This document shows positions 8,054-17,483 of a stretch of DNA of 64,000 nucleotides, piece after piece. Under the pieces are notes generated by a model. That model worked only from the letters and a program-made list of their open reading frames with translations. It was not told where the DNA came from and ran no database searches. Location: assembly GCA_000151295.1 (NCBI GenBank), contig GG745375.1, forward strand, positions 171,131 through 235,130, written 5' to 3'. Position 1 is the first letter of the stretch; the number at the start of each line of letters is the position of its first letter. The translations under genes and the position numbers were made by a program. Origin of the DNA: Allomyces macrogynus ATCC 38327. Taxonomy: Eukaryota > Blastocladiomycota > Blastocladiomycetes > Blastocladiales > Blastocladiaceae.

Positions 8054-11039
8054 TCACGGCCTTGACCCGCCCGCACGAGTCGACATACGCCGCGCGACAC
8101 GCCGCTGTGGGGCACGCAGTCGCTCGACGACAGGTGCCCATTCGCGCCGGCGCACGAGGACGCGCGCAAACGCGTCGAGCGTGAGCCTGCACCAACTTTT
8201 TGAGTTTCAAGCATTAACGGCGCAGATGGATAACACGTACCATTGCAGCGCAAGTGCCTTGACGCGGAAATACGCGCGCTTGACCGTCGTCGTGGTCGAT
8301 TCGAGCATTCGAATGAGTCGCGTCGCGAGCGATGCGGCGAATACGCGGATCGCGCTTGTGACACCAAGGTGAGCAGCGGGGAATGGGTGGAGAGTGACGG
8401 GGAGGGCGAGGACGTACGGAGGACAACAATGGGTCGCGCGTGCACGCCGCGCAGACTCAACTGGATCATGTGCGCGAGCGTCTTGTTTCCCACGAAAATG
8501 GCGAGCTGCTAGGCGTTCCCGAGAACCGTCGAAGTGCGGTTGATGTTCAGGTCGAACAAAAGCGAGTGGAACTTGGACCAGTAGAATCTGCAGAAGGATG
8601 AGGGCAATTGTGAGCGCGGGCAGGATTGAGGTGGTCAGGAAGTGGGTGGACGCGACGCACTTGGCAATCTGCTCGTCGAAGTTGGCCAGCGTCTTGCGCG
8701 TCTTGACGCGAAGTGCGTTCGAAATGGCTGGAGGCGGGATACCGAACTGTCAGTATCCAAGGACACACCATTTCGTGAAGAATGGACGTCCAGACCGTCG
8801 TCAAAGTATTTCTCGCAGCTGTTCCAAATCTCCTTGGTGTTGGTGTCGATCAGTAGCCCACACCAGGCAAGTTCTGCGACGCGGGGTCGCATTTCAGTCC
8901 AGCAAAAAGGCGATCGCGCCGACACAGCAATAACGCACCGTCAGTCACCAAGCCCGCGTCCTTGACATCGCGCAAATTCGTGACCGACTTGTCGGCCCCA
9001 ACGCGGCACCCGTACTCAGCGGTTCCCTCCTGCATCGTCGTATAAAACCGGCGCGCGATCGTTTCGTTGCTGGTCAAGTGCAGAAAGTTGTCAACGAACC
9101 GCAACAAGAGCTAAACGTCAAATCTTTAGTTCCGCCTCCGGCAGCAGCACGACCGAGCAAAGACACAAATGGGAAAGGACGCGCACTGATTCGTCGGTAT
9201 CCACAAACCGAAGATGCCGCTGCTCCATATCGCCATAAAACAAGCCACAATCAGAGCATTAGTCGCTTGCTTCTCCACCCTGAGCCACGTCCCATATGCT
9301 GCGACCAATGTCCTGGCACAACAGAGGCGAGAGCACGCCGTCCTGCGGAATTCCCGAAAGCTGCTGGTAGTACTTGCCCGACAGACCGCGGATCACACTG
9401 TCGGCTGCGATGCTCGTGACCGTTTGCACGACCTTGTCGCGCGCGACTGATGGGTACTGCACGTTGTCGACGTAAATCGCGGACGCGTCGCGCAGCGGTG
9501 GGGCGAGGTCTTCGTTGCGGAGTTGCCGGTGCAGTTTGGGAACGTGGCCTAGACGGGCGTGCACTCGGGATTAGGACAGCACGATTCGTGAAAAGGAGAA
9601 GGAAGGAAAGCTTGAAAGCACCCCGCGAGGGTAAATAGTCTCGACGGCATTGGCCGTGTCGTCTGGCCGCGTCGCTGTGTAACTTTGGATCACGTACTCG
9701 TCCCTCACGGAGAAGGTGAGCAAAAAAGTTCAGGTCATGTGCACGCATCAATCACGTAGTGGGGAGAATAACGCACGTCGTGGAGCAGATTTTCCACCAA
9801 ACCGACGAGCTTGGCTGGGACAATGCTGTCAAATGCCGACTCGATATCGACGTTGAAGGCAGACAAATTGGACCTGGGTGGGCACGCGACGACAATTATG
9901 TCAAATCAACCGCGATGAGTGTGACGGCATGAGAAAGGTCGAGCGTACTCTGGCTGCTCCTTGACGCGCTTCATGAGCTCGACCACGCGCGCGTGCAAAT
10001 GCGCGTCGGCAAGCTTGTGCAGCCCGGCTCCCAGCGGCGCTTTGTTGGCCGCGCTCTACAAATCGAAGAAGTGTACTTTAGCGCTTGGACGCTCTCCACC
10101 CGTCCATGCAGCGCGTGCAAAAACGTACGATGCAGTGCCCGACCACCTTGGGTATCTGCCGCCGCTCCCAATTCCGCGGTCCCGACACCCACGGGCGCCG
10201 ACCGCGCCGCCCAATCACAATGGCCTTGGACTGGTTCAGGATCAGCCGTGTACCGTTGGTCTTAGGGACCAAGCTGCAGCGGTGGTAGGTGACGCAGGCG
10301 TTTGGCGGCACAATCTCGACAAACCAGTGTGCGAGGTGCCGCTTCATTTCGGCGCGTGTCAGGCGGGACCAAATGTCGTGCCGGTAATAGAAGACACGAA
10401 ACCGGTGCGGTTGCAAGTTGGTCACGAAAAAGCGCCACAAGGGCAGTCAAAATTACAGAGGGTGAGAGGTTGAAGTTGGGCGTGGGGTGGGTGCCAAAAG
10501 CGTTCGCGAATCAGCGGAACGATCAACGACTGGAAGAGCCAGTGCAACAGCTCCACGAGCTTCCACTTGCGGATCTCAAACTCATCGATGCTGCCCGTAC
10601 TTGTGCCGGACCCGAGCCACAGAATGTCGTGATCTGGCAAGCGAGCGCGAAAATATCAGTTGGACAGCAACCCCACCGCGAGCAACACCAACCGTACCTT
10701 GTTCCCCTGCATCAAATCGTGCACGTATACCCTCTCCTCCATGAGCAGCTGCACATACGTCCGGATTCCCTGCACGACGCGGTGGTGGTTGGCCTCGGAC
10801 CCCCACGTCTGGTCGACCGGGAAAATGTGGTCGATAATGGCCTGCAAGAAGCCCGACACGTGCTGCCCAGACATCGCGAGGGCCAGCGGCGGGGTCGCGA
10901 CGGTCTGCGTCACGGCCGGGCAGTGCGCGTTAAGAAGTTTGCGCACATGCCGGTCCGTGAGCGACGCAACCGACGCCTTGGCCGCGTTCCGATTTGCGAG
11001 AGATACACAGAGCCAGTCTTGACCGCGCTTGGACGTAAA
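8054..11039 (-). CDS. TERT: telomerase reverse transcriptase, damaged
   Basis: Conserved TERT blocks appear in order on the minus strand. They are the CP motif (RKLLNAHCP); the RNA-binding QFP region (HVSGFLQAIIDHIFP, WGSEANHHRVV); motif T (ELLHWLFQSLIVPLI); motifs 1 and 2 (FRVFYYRHDIWSRL, CSLVPKTNGTRLILN); A (FNVDIESAFDSIVP); B' (GIPQDGVLSPLL); C (LLLRFVDNFLHLT); D (AEYGCRVGADKSVTN); E (WCGLLIDTNT); and the thumb (KFHSLLFDLNIN) to a C-terminus matching other TERTs. Inferred exons: 11039-10698, 10633-10503, 10434-10129, 10055-9949, 9873-9777, 9703-9622, 9548-9320, 9244-9187, 9110-8939, 8873-8796, 8727-8661, 8587-8414, 8354-8241, 8186-8054. Oddities: in-frame TAG at 8511-8509, Asp-to-Asn in motif C, two acceptors reading TTGTGG, and frame conflicts at 10698/10633 and in 9703-9622. 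The N-terminal TEN domain was not found. It may be a decaying copy or contain sequence errors. Confidence 0.85.
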
Positions 11040-12103
11040 CTGTCTCGCGGAGATCTTTTCTCAGGAACGCCAACACAGGACCGAACTATCATCTCTCAGG
11101 TCGCAGCGAGGCCGACCCGAGGGTTTAGTGACGTGAAATTATCGATCCACTTGGGCTCTGCTGACGCTGCCGTCCATGCGCCGTCCACCTCAGCTCGACT
11201 GCCGGCATCTCCACCGCGGTCCCGGCAAGATCGTAGCTTCGCCAGAGCAAGCGCAACATGTGCACAACATGCGCTCTCCATGCCAGGACTGCCACTGCGA
11301 TTGAGCGCACGGCAGTCTGTGCACGACACGCTCAAGCTCATGCCACCACCTACTGCGCCGATCTGTCCGCGCGCTTCACCTATCGACGCATGCACGATGG
11401 CGGCGCGGCCAGGCCAACGTTGGCGCGCGACAGCGAGGATGGCGCTGATGGATTGCAACTGGAGCGATCTGCATTGCAGTCGCTCTCTTGTGTGAAAAGT
11501 ACGGGAGCTCCCATGTAATTTCATGTTTCTTTCTGTAAAATTGAATCCAGGCAGGGATGTCTAAATCTCGGGAAAAAGCTCGTCTCGGGGCCTTGCTGGA
11601 GGTCTCTGTTGGTGACAAATTCAGATCTATGGACTTCCTTGCGAAGCACACATCTTCGACACCCTCGCGGCGTCCTGGGGCGTCCAGCTTCGACCACGGC
11701 TCGTTTCTCGAGCACGGCTCTTGCGACCATGATGCTCGCTGATACTTTCAAACCGCGTTCAATTGTGCTTCGAGCATCACCTCCGCTGTCCTCCGTCGTG
11801 AGGTGTAGTGGAAAATGGGGAGCATGAAAAGCAACGAACTCACAATCGAAGTCAGCCCAACGCAATGAATTCCAGTCCCAATGGCGAATCCGAAGCGCGC
11901 GAGCGATCCGCAAGCACGCTTTGCAAGAAATCGATTCGGAAATTGATCGGATTTGAAGATGAAGGAGCGAAGGCGAAAGCTGCACGTTTGCCAGAGCGGA
12001 AAAGACGGCATGTTCACAATAATCCAAAAGACACACACTGCAGATCAAAACTGTGCTATCCACAAGAAACAAAACCACGACAATCAGCTCACGACCGCTT
12101 CAC
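11040..12103. other. unresolved; may hold the TERT N-terminus
   Basis: A TERT gene should have a further 150-250 codons upstream of the CP motif, which would fall here on the minus strand. Open frames at 11096-11524, 11125-11310 and 11521-12078 (minus) were read, but none shows a TEN domain I can recognise. The far end is the 3' flank of the Ser/Thr-rich protein gene. Confidence 0.4.
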
Positions 12104-14969
12104 TTAAAAGCTGTAGCCACTGTTGGCCTCGGGGGTGATCGTCGGCGTAACGGGCTTGCCGTAGCCAACCGTCGTCGTCGCAGCGGGAGCCGAACTGGCC
12201 GGGGCCGACGAAGCCGGAGCCGAGCTGGCGGGCGCGGACGAAGCCGGGGCAGTGGTAGCCGGGGCACTCGAGGCGGGCGCCGAGCTGGCCGGAGCGGACG
12301 AAGCCGGGGCCGACGAAGCGGGAGCCGAAGTGGCGGGTGCAGACGAAGCAGGCGCCGGCTCAGCCGTCGTGCTGGTCGTGGCCGTCGAAGCGGGGGCGGG
12401 CTGCGGTTCCGTCGTCGTGCTGGTCTGAGCGGCGGTCGTCGTCTGAGCGGCCGTCGTAGAGTCGGTCGTCTGAGCGGCCGTAGTCGTGGACGAAGTCGCG
12501 TCAGCGGTCGTCGTGGGCGCGGTCGACGCCTGCGACTCCGAAGCAGCGGCCGAGGTGGTCGTGCTCGTGGCAGCGGCCTCAGTCGTCGTCGACGAAGTGG
12601 CAGCGGCCTCAGTCGTCGTCGACGAAGTGGCGGGGGCCTCAGTCGTCGTGGACGAGGTCGACTCGGTGGTGCTCGTCTGGGCTGCCGTCGTTGACTCAGT
12701 GGTGCTCGTCTGGGCCTCGGTGGTGCTCGTGGGGGCGGCCGACGACGAATAGCCCTCAGTCGTCGAGGTCGAAGTCGATTGAGCGGCCTCAGTCGTCGAC
12801 GTCGAGGTGGACTGAGCGGCCTCGGTGGTGCTCGTGCTGGTGCTCGTCTCCGTGGTGCTCGTGACGGCGGGCGCCGTCTCCGTGGCCGTCTGCGAGGCCG
12901 ACGACTCCGAAGCAGCAGCCGTGGTGGACGGGGCAGCCTCCGTGGTCGACGACGAGGCAGCGTCAGTCGTCGTGGGCTGCGGAGGCGGCGGGACGACAAT
13001 CACCGTCTTGATACCACCAGGGCAGACGTGGCAGTCGGCCGTGGTCGTAATCGGCGCCGTGATGACGGGCGCGGCCGTGTCGGTAGGCGCCTGCGTGGGC
13101 GTGGCAATGATCGTCTCCGTGCAGCCACCCTGGCCCGGCGGGACAATGATCACCGTCTTGATGCCGCCGGGGCACACGTTGCAAGCCTCCGTCGTCGTGA
13201 CGACCGGGATGTCCTTGCCGGGCAACTCGGTCGAGCCGGGCGTGGGCGTGGCCGTGACCGTAGCCGTGACCGTGTTGATGCGCGTCTCCACGCAGCCAGT
13301 CTCGGTCGGGGTCGACGGCGACGTGCCGGTCGTGGCCGTCGGGATCGTGGCCGTCGGGATCTCGCTGGCCGGGGCCGTGGTGGTCGTGCCGGTCACGGGA
13401 GCCGTGGCCGTCGGGATCTCGCTAGCGGGGACCGTCGAAGTGGCCGGGCTCGTCTCAACGGGCACCGACGTGGCCGGCGCCGTCTCAACGGGCGTCGACG
13501 AGGCGGGGATCTCACCCGACGGGACCGTGGTCGAGGTCGGGACCGACGTCGGCGGCGGGACGTAGATGACCGTCTTGATGCCGTTCGGGCTATTGATCGA
13601 GTGGAAGCAATTGGATCAAGTCAGCAAATGTGGATCCAAAAGTATGAGCAAGCGCTGCCATATCAAATGCGTTTGCGCTTCGATCACGACAACGCATTGC
13701 TGAATTGAGAGCCAAATCGAGAAAATGAAGCGTACCAAGGCACGCACGGCGCGGTGGTCGTGAACGGACCAGTCGGCGTCGACGAAGCCGGGATCTCGCC
13801 CGACGGGACCGTCGTGGGCGACGTGGGCTGCGGCGTGGGCGTCAGAATGATCGTCTCCGTGCAGCCACCCGTCGGCGCGGGCGTCACGTAGATGATCGTC
13901 TTGGTGCCGCTGGGGCACTAGAAGCGAGTGATCAAACACCGATCGCGGCACATTCAGTCAGTTTTCTGCGCACACTTTCGGGTGGACAAGATGGAACACA
14001 TCGAAAAATACGTACGACATTGCACGGCACGACCGTGGTCGCGGGGTTCGTCGGCGCGGGCGTGCCAGTCGAGGCTGGCGACTCGGGCACGGTCAGAATG
14101 CGCGTCTCAACGCACGGCGGCACCGTCTCGACCGGAATCGTGGCCGTGGGGATCTCGGGAACGACCGGGGGCTGCGTGGCCGGCGGTTGCGTGGCCGTGG
14201 GCACCTCAGGAACAACGGGCACGGTTTCCGTGGGCGTGACGGGCACCGTCGGGACGACCGGCGGCTGCGTGGCCGTGGGCACCTCAGGGACAACGGGCAC
14301 GGTTTCCGTGGGCGTGACGGGCACAACGGGGACGACCGGGGTGGTCTGCTGCGGCGTGGTCGGCACGTCAGCCGTCGGGGTCACGATAACGGTCTGCGTG
14401 GCCGGGGGCGTGTCGACGGGGACCGACGACTTGACCTCCTCGCTGGCGGGCGGCGACGGCGTTACGACGGGCGTCACAACAACGGGCACGGTCGTCTGGG
14501 GCACGACAGGCACAACGGGGACGGTGGGCTGCTCGACCGTGGTCGTGCACTTCTTGTGGTGCTTGCGCTTGCGCTTGCACTTGGTGGGCTGCTCGACGGG
14601 CTTGGTCGCCGTCGGGATCTCGGCCGCGGGCACGGTCGTCGGCGGGACAACGGTCGTCTGGTAGACGTAGGGCGTGGTCTGGGCGGGCACCGCGGGCACG
14701 GTCACAGGGCACTGCGGCGAGCCAGGGCACACGGGCGAGCTCGAGGCCGGGATTTCCGACGGCACGATCTGCGTGGTCGTCTGCACGGGCACGACGGGCA
14801 CGGTCACGAGCGACGTGGCCGGCGGCGGCGTAACGGGCACCGTCGAGGTAGGCACGACCGGGACCTCGAGCTCACCGTACGTGTCGTCGGCGGCCTGCGG
14901 GAGCGGCACGGCAAGGGCGGCCGTGGCGACCGAGAGGGCGAGGAGCGACTTGATCGTGAGCTTGACCAT
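12104..14969 (-). CDS. large secreted Ser/Thr/Pro-rich protein with CxxCPxGxKT modules
   Basis: Exons 14969-14016, 13917-13736 and 13589-12104 (introns 98 and 146 nt, frame-perfect) encode 873 residues. The start gives a signal peptide, MVKLTIKSLLALSVATAALA, followed by DDTYGELEVP. A Val/Pro/Thr-rich region with repeated VPVTPTETVPVVPEVPTATQ-type units follows, interrupted by one very basic segment, CKRKRKHHKKC. The middle holds four short Cys modules of the form C-x2-C-P-x-G-x-K-T-V-I-x-V-P-P, two of them followed by GGCTETII. The last third is Ser/Thr/Ala repeats (TTEAAATSS, SAPASSAPASS), suitable for dense O-mannosylation, ending NSGYSF. It is likely a cell-wall or matrix protein. No GPI signal is obvious. 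I do not recognise the Cys module, which recurs in the subtilase at 33-34 kb. Confidence 0.8.
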
Positions 14970-17483
14970 CTTTTTATGAGCACGGGCGGGCAAGCGAGCG
15001 AGGTGGGTGGAGGGCGCGCGGACAACGAAGAGCGACGCAGCGACAAACGGGTACGAGGAATACAACAGCGAGCCCGGCTCGGCAGTCTATCTGAAGTGCG
15101 GCGGCGGCGGGGGTGGGGGTGGTCTAAACCGCGAGTCTAGGGGGGATTTGGTCGGGCGAGGACCAAACAGCACACGAGTCGCTCACTTCGCGGTGGAGTG
15201 AGAGAGAAGTGTGTCGCGGTTGGAGAGGAGGATTGAAGAGAGAACGGGTGTTCAGCGGGGCGATGCTGGTCTTTATACGGGCCCAAGGAGTCGCGGCGCG
15301 CGTCGTCATCCATGACGACGAAACCGCGCGGGGGCGCGCGGCGCGGGCGTGCACGATGGACCAGCCGGCCAAGATGCATGGATGGTGAGCGCCCTCACGC
15401 GTCGCCTCGGTCGCCTCGCGCCACGAGCCAGCCGCAGCAGGTTGGTGCCGAGCGCGAGCGGGAGTGGGTGGTGGTTTGCGCGCTGACAAGTTGACCCTTC
15501 GCCCTCGGTCCATGGAGGCACGCGCGTGTGGTCGTGTCCTTCTTGTTCGTCGCGAAAAAACCCGCTTTGACGCCGCAACTTGGCCTTGCGCGGGCGCGGC
15601 CTTGATTCCAGCCAAGACCACCGCGCATTCATGCACGGTCTCGCCATGGCCCATCCATTGCGAAATTCGTGGCCTCGGCATCGTAGCGCGCTCACCTCAC
15701 CTCTCCCCGCTTTCGCGCACGCGCATCACGCTCACGCTCGCGCTGGCGGTCGCCTCCACCATCGCCAAGTCGTCGTCCAACCGAGGCGGCCGTGCCCAGG
15801 CCACTTCACTACCATGCGATCACGGGGGAATCAAGGCAACGCACGCCTTGGCTCGATAGGACGCGCACCACTTTCGAGGGGCGAACGTGGTCCGCCGGGC
15901 CGACCCATGACCGCAGAGAGGCACCAATCGTGGTGCAGGCCACGCTCATTCGGTGACGAATGATTGCTCGGACGTCATGCATCTGTTGATGAGGCGATTC
16001 ATTAGCCTCGGCCAATCGAGCGCGCGCGTGCAAGCGTGCCGCCAAGGCGAGGCTTGATGGCGCCAAATTAAGGCGTTCCCCTTGTTCTTGGTTGTTGGTC
16101 GCCTCTTCCGGCGCCAATGCCGGCACGTTTACTGCGATGGTCCCTTGCCTGGCGTCCATCTCGACGCCCAGCGCTTGTCGCAAGGTGGGGGTGGGGACGT
16201 GGGGGAGGAGCTGCTGCGGCTGCGGCCGCCGGCGGAGCGTGGCCTTCTCTCTCCGCCATCAAACTCACGACAGAGCGGCACACGGCGCGTTGCGGGGGAG
16301 GGGGGGGACGAAGAACGAAGGAGGGCTCGGTTGCACGACAGTGCATCGCGCGATGGGGGAGCGCAAACGCCAAATCTGCCGCCGCGCACACGCGGATCTG
16401 CCACCGCGCGAGCGGCGCTTCTCTCTCGGCATGCACCATGCAGAAATTTCTGCCACGTTTCGTCTCCAAACCGCCGACCGGTCGGGCGCCGGCCGAACTG
16501 GCCAAAGCGCGAACATGGGCTCGAAACGTGGTCACCTGGCCTCTCGCTGGCACCGGCCCGGCCGCGCCGTGTTCCTCCACCGGTGACGACGGGACTGCGG
16601 GTAGTTAACCGTGACGAAATTGGTCGCGGTTGGGGGTTGGCGGTGGTCGTGCCGTGACGTGTTCGCCGTGAGAGCTATTGGATGTTGGCCTGGCCTGCAG
16701 CATGCAGCAGCTAGCAAGGGCGGTGGCGCAGGTGGCGACGCACGAAGCGTCTGCTGCTTCGCTAATGAAATGGCGGGTGGCGGTTTCTCGAACATTGTTA
16801 TGCTCCGGCAGGATTGTCCAAAGGGCGAAAAGCGCGACGCTCGCAGCCGCGCGACGCGCGTGCATCAAAGGCATCTCCACAAATGCCTTCGTGAGATGAG
16901 CGGCGCTGCGAAGCGGACGTCGAGGAGCCCGAGCGCGCGCGCGACCCGACACCGGATCGCCAGCGTAAGCTCACGCTGCGCAGGATGCTGGACGAGGTTG
17001 GCCGAGGCCAAGCTGAGCGCACGCCGCGGCCGCCCGCCACATCATGTGCATCATGTTCAGTCGCTCCGTTGCAAAATCAATTTCCTTGGACTGTGGGTTG
17101 GTCGCAGTTGTTGGGCCGTGAATGCGCCATGAACGACGCGCGATCCGGTGCAGCGGCACACGTTCGTGCGACCCTCACCTGCACGTCCTGGTTAGCCCAG
17201 ATCGACCCGAGTTGAGCCAGGTGCTAGGTTGCACGGCGGCGCGCTTGTTTGCTGGACTGTTTCGCGAACAAAATGGGTGCTCAACGATCCACCTGGGCCA
17301 GAACCTGATTGACATGATATATGATGTTGGGCGCGTTGAACGTGACTGCCCTGTTCGCTCGTTCCCCCTTTTTGATCGATGGTCGTCAACGTCTACTGTA
17401 TATCTCCTGGACCAATCAATCAAACGCAGCGGAGCTCAATCAGAACTCTCCACCCACCCGCAACGCGTCACCACCCTCGACAT
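14970..17483. other. intergenic, no gene recognised
   Basis: About 2.5 kb containing the promoter of the Ser/Thr-rich gene and the 3' flank of the S9 peptidase. Many overlapping frames between 15.3 and 17.1 kb lie on both strands with Arg/Ala-rich, unrelated translations, as expected of GC-rich noncoding DNA. No tRNA, rRNA or transposon signature was seen. Confidence 0.4.
15270..15279 (-). promoter_or_regulatory. TATA-like element upstream of the Ser/Thr-rich gene
   Basis: The minus strand reads GTATAAAG here, about 300 bp upstream of the ATG at 14969. Sharp TATA boxes also precede the Gln/Ser/Tyr-repeat genes. Assignment is by sequence and position only. Confidence 0.4.

Noticed and set aside
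8054..11039. LINE or other retrotransposon reverse transcriptase
   Set aside because: The T, CP and QFP blocks, the WCGLL-type motif E and the thumb match telomerase. There is no endonuclease, RNase H, poly-A tail or target-site duplication.
12100..12999. Long Arg/Pro/Leu-rich frame antisense-phase to the Ser/Thr-rich gene, and Val/Gly-rich plus-strand frames at 12486-13565 and 14020-14664
   Set aside because: They are frame shadows of a repetitive, GC-rich coding sequence. The minus-strand spliced model has a signal peptide, Cys modules and frame-perfect introns.
16068..16658. Cluster of six overlapping frames of 80-190 codons
   Set aside because: All six are mutually overlapping, Arg-rich and without motif. 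They reflect scarce stop codons in GC-rich DNA.
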